Origin: Arcticibacterium luteifluviistationis
GTDB taxonomy: Bacteria; Bacteroidota; Bacteroidia; Cytophagales; Spirosomataceae
Direction of reading: 5' to 3'
NCBI RefSeq assembly: GCF_003258705.1
Contig: NZ_CP029480.1
Span: 3,472,001-3,536,000 of the forward strand
Length of the DNA stretch: 64,000 bases
Position 1 is the stretch's first letter; each line of letters starts with the position of its first letter. Both the position numbers and the translations under genes were made by a program. Shown here piece by piece: positions 18,220 to 28,484 of this stretch. The notes beneath the pieces are model-generated. The model made no database searches. It had not been told where the DNA came from and worked only from the letters and a program-made list of their open reading frames with translations.

Positions 18220-19884
18220 ATGCCTCAGAAAACGTTTTTTTCGTGCCTATATGTCCTCTTTTGTCTCTCTTCTCAGGAGGCAAAAGCTCAAGACAGGCCG
18301 AACTTCGTCTTTATCCTTACTGATGACCAATCTTATGGCATGATGGGATGTGATGGAAATAGCATAACTCAAACACCAAATATTGACCAGTTAGCTTCAG
18401 AAGGCGTTTTCTTTACAAATGCACATATCACTAGCGGAATTTGTACACCGAGCAGGGTCTCTATTTTACTTGGACAATACGAACGAAAACATCAGGTAAA
18501 TTTCAATTCAGGTACCAGCATATCTCCAGAGGCTTGGAATTTGTCATATCCCATGCTTATGAAAAAGGCAGGTTATTACACAGGGTGGATAGGAAAAAAT
18601 CATGCACCCATTGGAGACGGAGGTTATGAAAGTGGGCTCATGGATAAGAGTTTTGATTACTGGTATGCCGGCCATGGTCACTTAGGCTTTTACCCAAAAG
18701 ACAGACATAAAATCTTTAATGGGGCAAAAGCTGATACTCAGGTAGAGGTTATTAATGAAGGAATTAATGATTTCTTGAATGACTCAAACGAAAAAAGACT
18801 AGCAGGTGCGGTTCACTTTTTAACTAAAAGACCAACAAACCAGCCTTTTGTTCTTTCAATATCGCTAAACCTGCCACATGCGGCTGGCACGAGTTCAATG
18901 AAACTTAAGCCCGGAGATGATGAAATATACAGAACATTATATAGAGATAAGGACATTTCAATGCCACCAAACTATGTGGCTAAAAAAGACATTAAGAAAC
19001 CTAAATTGCCAGCAGATTTACTAAGAGCTGAAGATATTCAACAAAGCTATAATAGCTCTTATACTCCTGAAGATAATCGTGAAAGAATCATACGAGAATC
19101 TCAAGCTATAACCGGAATAGATAGACTCATAGGAAATTTAAGAAAAACGCTAAAAGAACAAGGTATTGACAAAAACACGGTAATCATTTTCACTTCTGAC
19201 CATGGCCTTTTTCATGGTGAGCAAGGCTTGGCGGGCAAAGCCCTTTGTTACGAAATAGTAACACATGTTCCCTTAATCATCTATAATCCTTCTCAAAACA
19301 AGCAGCTTAAAGGAATGAGACTAAATGCATTGGTACAAAGTATTGATATCCCCGCAACTATGCTTTCTCTTGCTGGAATTGAAAAACCAAACTCTTTTCA
19401 AGGAAAGGATATTTCTGAACTTTTAACTGGCAAGAAAAAAGAAGTAAGAGAATATGTATTTACTGAAAACCTATGGTCTACACAATTTGGCAACCCACGC
19501 TGTGAGGCAGTTCAGAATAAGGAATGGAAGTACATCCGCTATTACAAAAATGAGACCTTCTCAGCTTCAAAAAAAATAGAAGCGGCTCTCTTATTTGGTG
19601 TCAAAACCAACAGAATGCTTTATGATGTTCATGATTTAGATATGGCTATTTACCATGATTATGTGGAAGCTCCATTAAAAGGCGAACAACCTGTCTATGA
19701 AGAGTTGTATCATCTAAAATCAGATCCTTTTGAGTTGGATAACCTAATTGCTGAAAAATCTAATAAGGAAATTCTAAAAAAAATGAGACAGGTCTGGAAA
19801 GAGGAAATAAACAACGCAAGAGGCACTGAACCAGCCAAAGTATTAAGATATACGGTAGAAAGCCATAATGCGGGTTCTTATTGA
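18220..19884 (+). CDS. Exported S1-family sulfatase 1
   Basis: 554 residues, signal peptide in the first 23. The formylglycine motif is C75-T-P-S-R79, so it is a Cys-type sulfatase that needs maturation by a formylglycine-generating enzyme (none in this window). Metal-site regions are FILTDDQ near residue 33 and TSDHGLFHGEQGLAGK in the middle. The C-terminal third is long and includes a stretch of about 60 residues (NKEWKYIRYYKNETF onward) typical of polysaccharide sulfatases. It heads the plus-strand cluster; 29 bp separate it from the next sulfatase. It probably removes sulfate esters from an algal or mucin-like glycan in the periplasm. Confidence 0.9.
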   Translation: MPQKTFFSCLYVLFCLSSQEAKAQDRPNFVFILTDDQSYGMMGCDGNSITQTPNIDQLASEGVFFTNAHITSGICTPSRVSILLGQYERKHQVNFNSGTSISPEAWNLSYPMLMKKAGYYTGWIGKNHAPIGDGGYESGLMDKSFDYWYAGHGHLGFYPKDRHKIFNGAKADTQVEVINEGINDFLNDSNEKRLAGAVHFLTKRPTNQPFVLSISLNLPHAAGTSSMKLKPGDDEIYRTLYRDKDISMPPNYVAKKDIKKPKLPADLLRAEDIQQSYNSSYTPEDNRERIIRESQAITGIDRLIGNLRKTLKEQGIDKNTVIIFTSDHGLFHGEQGLAGKALCYEIVTHVPLIIYNPSQNKQLKGMRLNALVQSIDIPATMLSLAGIEKPNSFQGKDISELLTGKKKEVREYVFTENLWSTQFGNPRCEAVQNKEWKYIRYYKNETFSASKKIEAALLFGVKTNRMLYDVHDLDMAIYHDYVEAPLKGEQPVYEELYHLKSDPFELDNLIAEKSNKEILKKMRQVWKEEINNARGTEPAKVLRYTVESHNAGSY

Positions 19885-19913
19885 TTACTTTAAATTAAAA
19901 ATAACCTATTGAA

Positions 19914-21290
19914 ATGAAAAATGTAATTATCCTGACCTTATTACTTTTTAACATAGTTTCTGGTTTTGGCCAGCAAAAACCCAACATCATCGTCATCCTC
20001 ACAGATGACCAAGGCTGGGCAGATGTCGGCTTTAATGGCTGTACAGATATCCCAACTCCGAACCTAGACAGACTAGCTAAAGAAGGTATAATTTTCAACA
20101 ACGCTTATGTTTCTCATCCTTACTGTAGCCCTTCTAGGGCAGGACTCTTAACCGGAAGATATCAGGCTCGCTTTGGTCACGATTGCAACATACCATACAA
20201 AGAAGAAAACGACGCTACTTCAGGCACTCCCTTGTCAGAAAAAATGATACCTGAGGCTCTAAAGCCACTTGGTTACAGATCTGCCGCTATTGGAAAATGG
20301 CACTTAGGCGACCATCCAGATCTTCATCCTACGCAGCAGGGATTTGACCATTGGTTTGGTTTTCCGGGTGGAGCAATGAACTATTGGGGAACCTCCAAAA
20401 GCCCAATTCAAACTATCTACAGAAATGGAGTTCCAGTACCTGAAACAGAGCTGAGCTACTTAACAGATGATTTCACAAATGAGACCATATCGTTTATTAA
20501 AGCAGACAGCCCTGAGCCGTTTTTTATTTATTTAGCATATAATGCTCCTCATGCTCCAGACCATGTAACTAATCAGTACCTAGAAAAAACCAAACACATA
20601 GAGTATGGAGGTAGAAATATCTACGCCGCTATGGTAAACGCCGTTGATGCAGGTGTTGGAAGAATTGATTCTACACTGATAGCAAACGGACAGAAAGAAA
20701 ATACGATTATCGTGTTTTTAAGCGACAACGGAGGCAGGATAGAACATGCCGACAATCGCCCAAATAGGGGGCATAAAGGAATGCTATTTGAAGGAGGTAT
20801 CAAGGTTCCTTTCTTCATCACTTACCCAGAAAAGTTAAAAGGCGACCAAACCTATAGCGAAATTATAAGTTCGCTAGATTTATTCCCAACATTCTTAGAC
20901 TTAGCCGGCGGAAACGTCAAGTCTGAAAAACAATTAGATGGGGTGAATCTGACACCTTTTCTGCAAAATAAAACTAAGTCCAAACCACATAATGAATTAT
21001 TCTGGAGATCGGTTGGTGGTTTTGAATACGCCGTAAGAAAAGACAATTATAAACTTTATAAAAGTGCGTATAAGGACAAAACATTGCTATTTGACTTAGA
21101 CAAAGACCCTTGGGAAAGACAGGACATATCAGACTCAAATCCTAAAATAATGGCTAATCTAGAAAGTGATTACCGCGTTTGGGATGCCAAAAACATAGCA
21201 CCACAATGGTTTGACCCACATGCTGAAAATGTCATAAAAGAAGAAAATGCCAAGAACGCAAAACTCCTAAAGGCACAAAAAAGTAACTAA
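19914..21290 (+). CDS. Exported S1-family sulfatase 2
   Basis: 458 residues, signal peptide MKNVIILTLLLFNIVSGFGQ. Formylglycine motif C71-S-P-S-R75 in YVSHPYCSPSRAGLLTGRYQ. Metal-site blocks are VILTDDQGWADVGFNG (near 27-42) and FLSDNGGRIEHADNRP. The AIGKWHLGD block and GFDHWFGFPGG are characteristic of arylsulfatase A-like enzymes. The stop is one base from the next ATG, so sulfatases 2 and 3 are almost certainly co-translated. The sulfate position cannot be predicted. Confidence 0.92.
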   Translation: MKNVIILTLLLFNIVSGFGQQKPNIIVILTDDQGWADVGFNGCTDIPTPNLDRLAKEGIIFNNAYVSHPYCSPSRAGLLTGRYQARFGHDCNIPYKEENDATSGTPLSEKMIPEALKPLGYRSAAIGKWHLGDHPDLHPTQQGFDHWFGFPGGAMNYWGTSKSPIQTIYRNGVPVPETELSYLTDDFTNETISFIKADSPEPFFIYLAYNAPHAPDHVTNQYLEKTKHIEYGGRNIYAAMVNAVDAGVGRIDSTLIANGQKENTIIVFLSDNGGRIEHADNRPNRGHKGMLFEGGIKVPFFITYPEKLKGDQTYSEIISSLDLFPTFLDLAGGNVKSEKQLDGVNLTPFLQNKTKSKPHNELFWRSVGGFEYAVRKDNYKLYKSAYKDKTLLFDLDKDPWERQDISDSNPKIMANLESDYRVWDAKNIAPQWFDPHAENVIKEENAKNAKLLKAQKSN

Positions 21291-21291
21291 A

Positions 21292-22830
21292 ATGACCACA
21301 CTACACCACCTACTCTTGGTTCTGTCTTTTGTAGGCTTTTCAAATATCATTATAGCCCAAAAGCCAAATGTAATAGTAATTTACACCGACGACCACCGGT
21401 ACACAGGCGTACATGCTCTTGGAGGACAAGATGTTAAAACACCTGCCATGGATGGGCTTGTAGAAAATGGTGTTTCGTTTTCAAATGCCTACCTCATGGG
21501 TGCTTTTCACGGAGCGACCTGTGCACCCAGCCGTGCCATGTTACATACAGGTAGAAATTTATTTGAACTTCAGGGACAAGGATTTTCAATTCCCGAAGAG
21601 CATAAAACATTAGGAGAAACCTTAAGAAAGGAAGGATACTATTCGCACATCATAGGCAAATGGCATCAAGACAAAGAATCATTGGTTCGCTCATTTAACA
21701 GTGGTTCTAAAATAATGGGAATAGGACTTTATCTGGTTGATCATTTCAGAATGCCACTGTGGGAGTTTGATAGAGACCCTTCGCAACTAGAACCCGAAAA
21801 TGCTTTTTTGCTCAAATATGACAAATTGAAAAACATTACGAAAGTGCCTTTTGACAAGGCCATGAAAAAAGGACCAATTGCTAATGAAGATGAAGGACCA
21901 CATACTTCCGAAGTATTTGCGACGGAAGCCGCTAAGTTTTTGAAAGAGTATAAAAAAGACGCTCCTTTCTTCATGTACCTAGCCTTCCATGCACCGCATG
22001 ACCCGCGACAAGCTCCTCAAAAATACAGAGATATGTATCCGGCAAAGGAAATACAGCTCACACCTTCCTATTTGCCCGTCCATCCATTTGACAATGGAGA
22101 TATGACACTTAGAGACGAAGCCCTTGCTCCTTGGCCTAGAACTGAAATGATTACAAAGCAACAACTAGCTGACTATTACGCCATTATTACGCACCTAGAT
22201 GACCAAATAGCCAAAGTAATTGCAGCATTAAAAGCATCAGGAAAGTACGAAAACACGGTTATAGTTTTTGCAGGAGACAGCGGATTGGCCGTAGGAAACC
22301 ACGGATTAATGGGCAAGCAAAACTTATATAACGAAGATGGCATTCACATTCCATTGGTGTTTAGCGGTGGGGCGATAAAGCAAAAAGGAATAAAAACAGA
22401 TGCCTTGACCTACAACTTTGATATCTATCCTACCATCTGTGATATGCTTAAGATACAAACTCCAAGCTCCGTTTCTGGCAAAAGCCTTTTACCCATAATC
22501 AATAAGACAAAAACAGTTAACAGAGAACATCAATATTTTGCATACAAGCAGTTTCAAAGAGCCTATCGCAAAGGCGACTACAAATTGATAGAATATGTAA
22601 AAGCGAAAACCTTAGACAAAGAAAGTGGGGAAGTAGTACGAGGCTCACGTGTTACGCAATTGTACAATATCAAGACCGACCCATGGGAAGTTAACAACCT
22701 CGCATTTATGGAAGAAAACCTAAGCTTAGTCAAAACACTACAAATAGAAATGCAAAAAGAAGCCAAGAAACTAGGTGACTATATGACCATTAGAGAAGGT
22801 GAACAATACAGTTTCTGGGATTTTTATTGA
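21292..22830 (+). CDS. Exported S1-family sulfatase 3
   Basis: 512 residues, signal peptide in the first 22 (ending IIIAQ). Formylglycine motif C77-A-P-S-R81 (GATCAPSRAMLHTGRN). Metal-site blocks are VIYTDDHRYTGVHALGG and VFAGDSGLAVGNHGLMGKQNLY. It differs from sulfatases 1 and 2 in these flanking motifs (TDDHR, GNHGL), so it likely belongs to another S1 subfamily and acts on a different sulfate ester. It is one base downstream of sulfatase 2 and 49 bp upstream of the GH117-like gene. Confidence 0.92.
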   Translation: MTTLHHLLLVLSFVGFSNIIIAQKPNVIVIYTDDHRYTGVHALGGQDVKTPAMDGLVENGVSFSNAYLMGAFHGATCAPSRAMLHTGRNLFELQGQGFSIPEEHKTLGETLRKEGYYSHIIGKWHQDKESLVRSFNSGSKIMGIGLYLVDHFRMPLWEFDRDPSQLEPENAFLLKYDKLKNITKVPFDKAMKKGPIANEDEGPHTSEVFATEAAKFLKEYKKDAPFFMYLAFHAPHDPRQAPQKYRDMYPAKEIQLTPSYLPVHPFDNGDMTLRDEALAPWPRTEMITKQQLADYYAIITHLDDQIAKVIAALKASGKYENTVIVFAGDSGLAVGNHGLMGKQNLYNEDGIHIPLVFSGGAIKQKGIKTDALTYNFDIYPTICDMLKIQTPSSVSGKSLLPIINKTKTVNREHQYFAYKQFQRAYRKGDYKLIEYVKAKTLDKESGEVVRGSRVTQLYNIKTDPWEVNNLAFMEENLSLVKTLQIEMQKEAKKLGDYMTIREGEQYSFWDFY

Positions 22831-22879
22831 ATTTAAACATTACACAAAGTAAAGCCATAATACTCAACACCCTGAACAT

Positions 22880-24133
22880 ATGAAATCGACACCAAAACTA
22901 GTTCTATATATTTTCTTAATGGTACAATTTGCTTGTACCACTAAAGAAAAAACTACGACTGAAACACAGCAAGTTTTTCCTCACAAAATGCCTGAAGAAA
23001 AGCCAACATTCGCTATGAGTGCTGCCACCGAGCGGATGTTTGATTACCCTGCCACACGTGTACATGACAATGAATTGTTTTCACAGTTTAAGTACACAAA
23101 ACTTAAAGGCCTTGACTATCATAATGGCGATGGCACAATTTCTCGACGAGACCCTTCTAGACCAATATTAGTGGATGGCAAATATTATATCTACTACACC
23201 AAAAGAGACACTAAAGTACCACCAATAGGTGTAAATAGAGTTAGCGAAGCTACCGATGAAATCCCATCTACTGATTGGGATTTATGTGAAATATGGTATG
23301 CTACGAGTGTAGACGGCATCACCTGGGAAGAAAAAGGAATGGCTATACCTAGACCTGCCAAACCTAAATCAGGATGGAGGTCAGTTGCAACACCTGATAT
23401 ACTCGTTTGGAAAGGCAAATATTACCTCTATTACCAAGCGTTTAACGAACCTAGTGGTCTTAAAGGCGATTGGTGTCCTGTTTCAGTTTCTTATGCCGAC
23501 TCACCAGATGGACCATGGACTCATGGTGGAGACGAAATAATACCTTTCGGAAAAAAAGGAGAATGGGATCAAGATGCTACACATGATCCTCACCCAATCG
23601 TCTATAATGACAAGATCTACATGTACTATAAGGCAGCATATAATAAATGGCCTAAAATCCGTGACAAATATGCAGTAGCACATGGTTTGGTTACAGCTGA
23701 TAATCCATTGGGACCATTTATAAAACATCCTTTAAACCCAGTTTTAACTTCGGGTCATGAGACCACCTATTTTCCATTCAAAGGAGGTGTAGCCGCACTT
23801 GCAATAAAAGACGGCAATGAAAGAGAAACTATGCAATACTCCGAAGATGGTGTAAACTTTAAAATCGCATCTGTTCTGTCACTTACGCCTACAGCCGCAG
23901 CTCCTTTCACTCCCGATGCTTTCACCAACACAAAAGATGGACGAGGTGTTACGTGGGGCTTATGTCATTTTATAAACGCAGGAGAGCAAGGCAAACAACA
24001 CTCTATTATTGCACGATTTGATTGTGATTTAAGTCTTGATGATAATGATCCATTTTTTAAGAATACCGGTGTTTGGCATAAGCCAGAAGTTTTCTTTAAT
24101 CAAGGAATGGGCTCCCATCAGCGGTCAAAGTAA
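22880..24133 (+). CDS. GH117-like beta-propeller glycosidase, lipoprotein
   Basis: 417 residues. The N-terminus MKSTPKLVLYIFLMVQFAC ends in a lipobox-like cysteine. Five-bladed propeller repeats are visible (DGKYYIYYTKRD, KGKYYLYYQAFNE, NDKIYMYYKAAYN). The blocks DGTISRRDPSRP, STDWDLCEIWYATSVDG and GWRSVATPDILVWKG match GH117-type proteins from sulfatase-bearing loci as I recall them. GH117 enzymes release 3,6-anhydro-L-galactose from agar oligosaccharides, though some clades are uncharacterised. The genomic company (four sulfatases) supports a sulfated galactan target. A GH43-like alternative is possible. Confidence 0.6.
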   Translation: MKSTPKLVLYIFLMVQFACTTKEKTTTETQQVFPHKMPEEKPTFAMSAATERMFDYPATRVHDNELFSQFKYTKLKGLDYHNGDGTISRRDPSRPILVDGKYYIYYTKRDTKVPPIGVNRVSEATDEIPSTDWDLCEIWYATSVDGITWEEKGMAIPRPAKPKSGWRSVATPDILVWKGKYYLYYQAFNEPSGLKGDWCPVSVSYADSPDGPWTHGGDEIIPFGKKGEWDQDATHDPHPIVYNDKIYMYYKAAYNKWPKIRDKYAVAHGLVTADNPLGPFIKHPLNPVLTSGHETTYFPFKGGVAALAIKDGNERETMQYSEDGVNFKIASVLSLTPTAAAPFTPDAFTNTKDGRGVTWGLCHFINAGEQGKQHSIIARFDCDLSLDDNDPFFKNTGVWHKPEVFFNQGMGSHQRSK

Positions 24134-24184
24134 CTTTAATCTCATTTATAGTCATTGCTTATATTGAACGAAAGTAAAAACCTT

Positions 24185-26491
24185 ATGAAAACACTAAAGA
24201 ATTGGATTGATAATCTCGCCTGCCGTAGCATCTTCTTTATGATGGGCTTGCTAAGTTTCTCCCCTTTCTCATCTGTTGCTCAAGAGCCAACGGTTGACCA
24301 AATGCCAAATATTGTCTTAATCATGGCCGATGACCTTGGCAAAGAAGCATTAGGAGCATATGGAGGCACATCTTACAAAACTCCGGTTTTAGACAAAATG
24401 GCTACTGAAGGGGCTCTTTTTAATCATGCCTATGCATACCCATTGTGCACGCCCACCAGAGTGAGCTTAATGACTGGCAAGTATAATTTTAGAAACTGGC
24501 AGGCATTCGGAATTTTAGATCCAGATGAAAAGACGATTGGCCACCTTATGCAAGAGCAAGGCTATAAAACGTGCATTGCAGGAAAGTGGCAACTCCAAAG
24601 TTACGACCCACCAGGATTTGACGGTTCTGAATTAAGAAGAGGCAAAGGCATGACGGTAGAGAATGCTGGTTTTGACGAATACGCCCTATACCACACAGCC
24701 CATACCGAAGACAAAGGAAGTCGATATGCCGACCCTATGATTTATAGCGATGGCAGCTTTTCACAAGATACTCATAATCAATACGGTCCAGATATATTTG
24801 TTGATTTCATCAATGGATTTATGGAAAAAAATGTGGACCAGCCCTTCTTTGTTTACTACCCTATGGCACTTACCCACCCTCCATTTAATATCACGCCTGA
24901 TAGCAAAACATGGGGAGATGCCAGTAAAAGGCTTTTAGAAAATAAAGTAAACTTTGGCGATATGGTGGAATACGCCGATAAGCTCGTTGGCAAAATCATA
25001 AGACAATTAGAAGACCTCGGCATTAGAGACAATACTTTGCTAGTGTTTTACACAGACAATGGCACTCATCAAAGTATTATTTCAATGAAAGGAGCGAAGG
25101 CCGTTCAAGGAGCTAAAGGAGAAACGATTGACAATGGCACGAGAGTACCTCTAATCTTAAACTGGCCAGGCAAAATTCAAAGTCAAACCTCTGAGCAAAT
25201 GGTGGCTCCAAGTGATTTTATTCCGAGCATTTTCAATGTGATTGGTCGAAATTTGCCTAAAGATTTCTATACAGACGGCAGCAGTTTTTGGCATGAAGTT
25301 TTAAATAAGAAGAAAGACACTAACAGAAGAGACTGGGTTTTAATAGACCATAATCCAAGACCAGGGTGGGACAAAGAGAGCATTATGCCTTCCAGATTTG
25401 TAAAAGGGAAACGCTATAAGCTTTATGACGATGACCGTTTTTACGATATAGAAAACGATGAATTGGAGCAAAATCCACTAAAGATTTTGCCTGATAATCT
25501 TTCAAAAATTAAAATCAGATACAGCAGTATTTTAGACTCACTAAGGGCTTATCGCACTTTTGGAGAGCTTAAAAGTTTTGACCCTAATTTTTATAAAATA
25601 GTACCTGCTCATACAAAAATAGAGGTGATTGGAGAAGGTTTCAATTGGATTGAAGGCCCAGTTTGGGTAGAAAAAGAACAGGCTCTACTATTTTCCGACG
25701 TTCCTAAAAACGTAATTTATAAATGGACAGAAAGTAAAGGCATCGAATTATTTCTTGAAAAATCTGGCTACACAGGCACCAAAAGACGCACAGGAGGCAA
25801 AGGCAGTAATGGTCTGGCGGTAGATAATGATGGTCGTTTGCTTATCTGTCGAGATGGTGATAGAGAAATTGCCCGTCTGGCTAGTTCATACACATATCCA
25901 GTTCCTGTTTTTCAGACGCTTGTAGATAATTATCAAGGAAAAAGGCTGAACAGTCCGAACGACTTAGTGGTGGATAAAGCAGGCAATATCTATTTTACAG
26001 ACCCACCTTATGGCATGGACCCTGATATAAAACCAGACTTAAATTTTAATGGCGTGTACAGGCTAAATACAGATGGTACCATAGAACTGTTAGTTGAAAA
26101 CTTAAGCAGACCCAATGGCCTTGGTCTTTCACCCGATGAAAGCAAGCTCTATGTGGCCAATTCGGCAAATGCACAGTTTATGGTTTATGACTTAGAAAAA
26201 GAGAGCTTTCCCATGAAAGGGAAGTTGTTTTTTGATGCTAAAAAATTAGTGGATGAAAGTCTAAGCAAGCAACAACCAGACGGCTTGGACATCAACAAAG
26301 AAGGAATTATTTTTCTTGCTGGGCCAGATGGAGTTTTGATAATTGACCCTACAGGAAAGCATTTGGGCACTATTTATACTGGCAAAAAGACATCTAATTG
26401 TGTTTTGTCTAATGACGAGAAAACACTCTACGTCACCTGTGATGATTATATTTTAAGGGTGGTTTTGGGATATGCCTACAAACAGAAATAA
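24185..26491 (+). CDS. Sulfatase fused to SMP-30/gluconolactonase domain
   Basis: 768 residues from the ATG at 24185, chosen because the preceding in-frame ATG (24155) only adds a polar leader before the signal peptide. Residues about 40-460 are an S1 sulfatase with formylglycine motif C88-T-P-T-R92, MADDLGKEALGAYGG and VFYTDNGTHQS. Residues 478-768 are a complete SMP-30/gluconolactonase propeller. Its expected divalent-metal ligands are all present: E490 (WIEGP), N592 (NSPNDL), N644 (RPNGL) and D699 (PDGL). The reading frame is continuous. SMP-30 enzymes open sugar lactones, so one exported polypeptide may act on both a sulfate ester and a lactone. I know of no standard family with this architecture. 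Confidence 0.88.
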   Translation: MKTLKNWIDNLACRSIFFMMGLLSFSPFSSVAQEPTVDQMPNIVLIMADDLGKEALGAYGGTSYKTPVLDKMATEGALFNHAYAYPLCTPTRVSLMTGKYNFRNWQAFGILDPDEKTIGHLMQEQGYKTCIAGKWQLQSYDPPGFDGSELRRGKGMTVENAGFDEYALYHTAHTEDKGSRYADPMIYSDGSFSQDTHNQYGPDIFVDFINGFMEKNVDQPFFVYYPMALTHPPFNITPDSKTWGDASKRLLENKVNFGDMVEYADKLVGKIIRQLEDLGIRDNTLLVFYTDNGTHQSIISMKGAKAVQGAKGETIDNGTRVPLILNWPGKIQSQTSEQMVAPSDFIPSIFNVIGRNLPKDFYTDGSSFWHEVLNKKKDTNRRDWVLIDHNPRPGWDKESIMPSRFVKGKRYKLYDDDRFYDIENDELEQNPLKILPDNLSKIKIRYSSILDSLRAYRTFGELKSFDPNFYKIVPAHTKIEVIGEGFNWIEGPVWVEKEQALLFSDVPKNVIYKWTESKGIELFLEKSGYTGTKRRTGGKGSNGLAVDNDGRLLICRDGDREIARLASSYTYPVPVFQTLVDNYQGKRLNSPNDLVVDKAGNIYFTDPPYGMDPDIKPDLNFNGVYRLNTDGTIELLVENLSRPNGLGLSPDESKLYVANSANAQFMVYDLEKESFPMKGKLFFDAKKLVDESLSKQQPDGLDINKEGIIFLAGPDGVLIIDPTGKHLGTIYTGKKTSNCVLSNDEKTLYVTCDDYILRVVLGYAYKQK

Positions 26492-26621
26492 TCCCAATCC
26501 ATGAAATACATTTTTCATAAAAACAGCTTGCCAATTTCCATTATTGAAAATCAAATGCCATATTTTTGTATCACATGTCAATGAAAGATTCGCCAAATTG
26601 ACTCAACAATTCAACCTGAAA

Positions 26622-28484
26622 ATGAAAAAAATACTATTCCTTCTACTCTTCTGCCAAGTTTTTGCGAATGCACAAAAACATACCACGCTATTTATCGAAA
26701 CGGAAAGTTTTGAAAACAAAGGAGGTTGGGTTATTGACCAGCAATTTATGGATGTTATGGGGTCTTCCTTTCTTATGGCACATGGCATGGGAATACCCGT
26801 AGCCGATGCATCTACCAAAATTTCTTTTCCAAAGACAGGCAAATACCATATGTATGTACGCACCCGAAACTGGTCTTCTCAGTGGTCACAGGCCGAAGCG
26901 GCAGGACAGTTCCAATTAGCCATTGACGGCAAATTATTACCAAAAATTTACGGTAATGAACATGCCGAGTGGGCTTGGACAGATGGAGGCGAAATAGCTA
27001 TTTCGAGCAAAGACATCACTCTTTCTCTTAAAGACTTAACTGGCTTTAATGGCAGATGTGATGCTATTATTTTTACCAACGACCCTGACTTCAAACCTAT
27101 TGAAGATGTAAAAAAACTGAGCGAATTCAGAAATAACTACTTCGGTTTTGATAACAACCCACGTGATGCTGGCGAGTTTGACTTTGTAATAGTTGGTGGA
27201 GGAATGGCTGGTACTTGTGCTGCTATATCTGCTGCCAGAAATGGAGTTAAAGTTGCTTTAATTCAAAACAGACCTTTACTCGGAGGCAATAATAGCTCAG
27301 AAGTTCGTGTGCATTTAGGTGGAAGAATAAACCTAGAACCTTATCCAGCTTTAGGTAATTTGGTGAACGAGATTGGTCCAGATGAAGGTGGAAACGCTCA
27401 ACCAAAGAATTACTATGAAGATGATAAGAAACTTAGTGCTGTTCTAAACGAACCAAATATTTCACTTTTCTTAAACCATCATGCTAATAAAGTAGAAACC
27501 GAAAATGGTATTATCAAAAGTGTATATGCAACAAATATTGAAACCGGTGAAAAAGTAATTTTCAAAGCTCCACTTTTTGCAGATTGTACTGGAGATGGCA
27601 CCATAGGAATTTTAGCTGGAGCAGAATATATGACCGGAAGAGAGAGCAAAGCTGTCTATAATGAACCTACCGCACCAGAAGTAGGCGACAACCTAACCAT
27701 GGGAGCATCTGTGCAGTGGTTTTCAGAAAAGAAAGAGCATGCAGTGACATTCCCTGAAATTAAATGGGGAATGGAATGGGACGAAGCAAAATCTGAAGAA
27801 ATCACAAAAGGTGATTGGGAATGGGAAACAGGAATGGGGCTCGACATGACCCTTGATTTTGAACAAATTAGAGATTACGGCATGCTAGCGGTCTATTCTA
27901 ACTGGTCTTACCTTAAAAATAAATCTGTCAACAAAGACAAATTCAAGAACGAAAGCATTCGCTGGGTAGCCTATATAGCAGGTAAGCGAGAATCTGCCAG
28001 ACTAAAGGGTGATTATGTGCTGATAGAGCAAGATTTGACAGAACGCAGAGTTTATCCAGACGGTACTGCTCCTACTTCATGGACCATAGATTTACATTAT
28101 CCAGACCCTGAAAACTCAAAACTATTTCCTGGAGCAGCTTTTAAATCTATTGCGAAGCATATTAAAATTTATCCCTACCCTATTCCTTTCCGATGTTTAT
28201 ATTCAACAAATGTCAATAATCTAATGATGGCAGGAAGAGACATTAGTGTATCTCATGTGGCTTTAGGAACGGTTCGTTTAATGAGAACAGGCGGAATGAT
28301 GGGTGAGGTACTTGGCATGGCAGCCGCAGTTTGTAAAAAGGAAAACACCAACCCAAGAGGCTTATATCAAAAACACTTTGACCAATTAGAAGCCTTAATG
28401 ATAAAAGGCGTAGGAAACTCTAATATTCCAAACACCCAAGATTACAATAAAGGTGGCACGCTGATGGAAACCGAAAACAAATGA
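26622..28484 (+). CDS. Exported FAD-dependent oxidoreductase with N-terminal beta domain
   Basis: 620 residues from the ATG at 26622, where the signal peptide MKKILFLLLFCQVFANAQ begins (an upstream ATG at 26544 lacks signal character). Residues about 20-155 form a beta-rich domain, possibly carbohydrate-binding (KTGKYHMYVRTRNWSSQW). The FAD-binding Rossmann motif FVIVGGGMAGTCAAISAARNG is near residue 188, followed by LLGGNNSSEVRVHLGGR, as in the FAD_oxidored family (PF12831). The C-terminus has MMAGRDISVSHVALGTVRLMRTGGMMGEVLG. The 3' end overlaps the next gene by four bases. It probably oxidises or reduces a sugar in the periplasm with electrons passed to a partner. Confidence 0.82.
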   Translation: MKKILFLLLFCQVFANAQKHTTLFIETESFENKGGWVIDQQFMDVMGSSFLMAHGMGIPVADASTKISFPKTGKYHMYVRTRNWSSQWSQAEAAGQFQLAIDGKLLPKIYGNEHAEWAWTDGGEIAISSKDITLSLKDLTGFNGRCDAIIFTNDPDFKPIEDVKKLSEFRNNYFGFDNNPRDAGEFDFVIVGGGMAGTCAAISAARNGVKVALIQNRPLLGGNNSSEVRVHLGGRINLEPYPALGNLVNEIGPDEGGNAQPKNYYEDDKKLSAVLNEPNISLFLNHHANKVETENGIIKSVYATNIETGEKVIFKAPLFADCTGDGTIGILAGAEYMTGRESKAVYNEPTAPEVGDNLTMGASVQWFSEKKEHAVTFPEIKWGMEWDEAKSEEITKGDWEWETGMGLDMTLDFEQIRDYGMLAVYSNWSYLKNKSVNKDKFKNESIRWVAYIAGKRESARLKGDYVLIEQDLTERRVYPDGTAPTSWTIDLHYPDPENSKLFPGAAFKSIAKHIKIYPYPIPFRCLYSTNVNNLMMAGRDISVSHVALGTVRLMRTGGMMGEVLGMAAAVCKKENTNPRGLYQKHFDQLEALMIKGVGNSNIPNTQDYNKGGTLMETENK

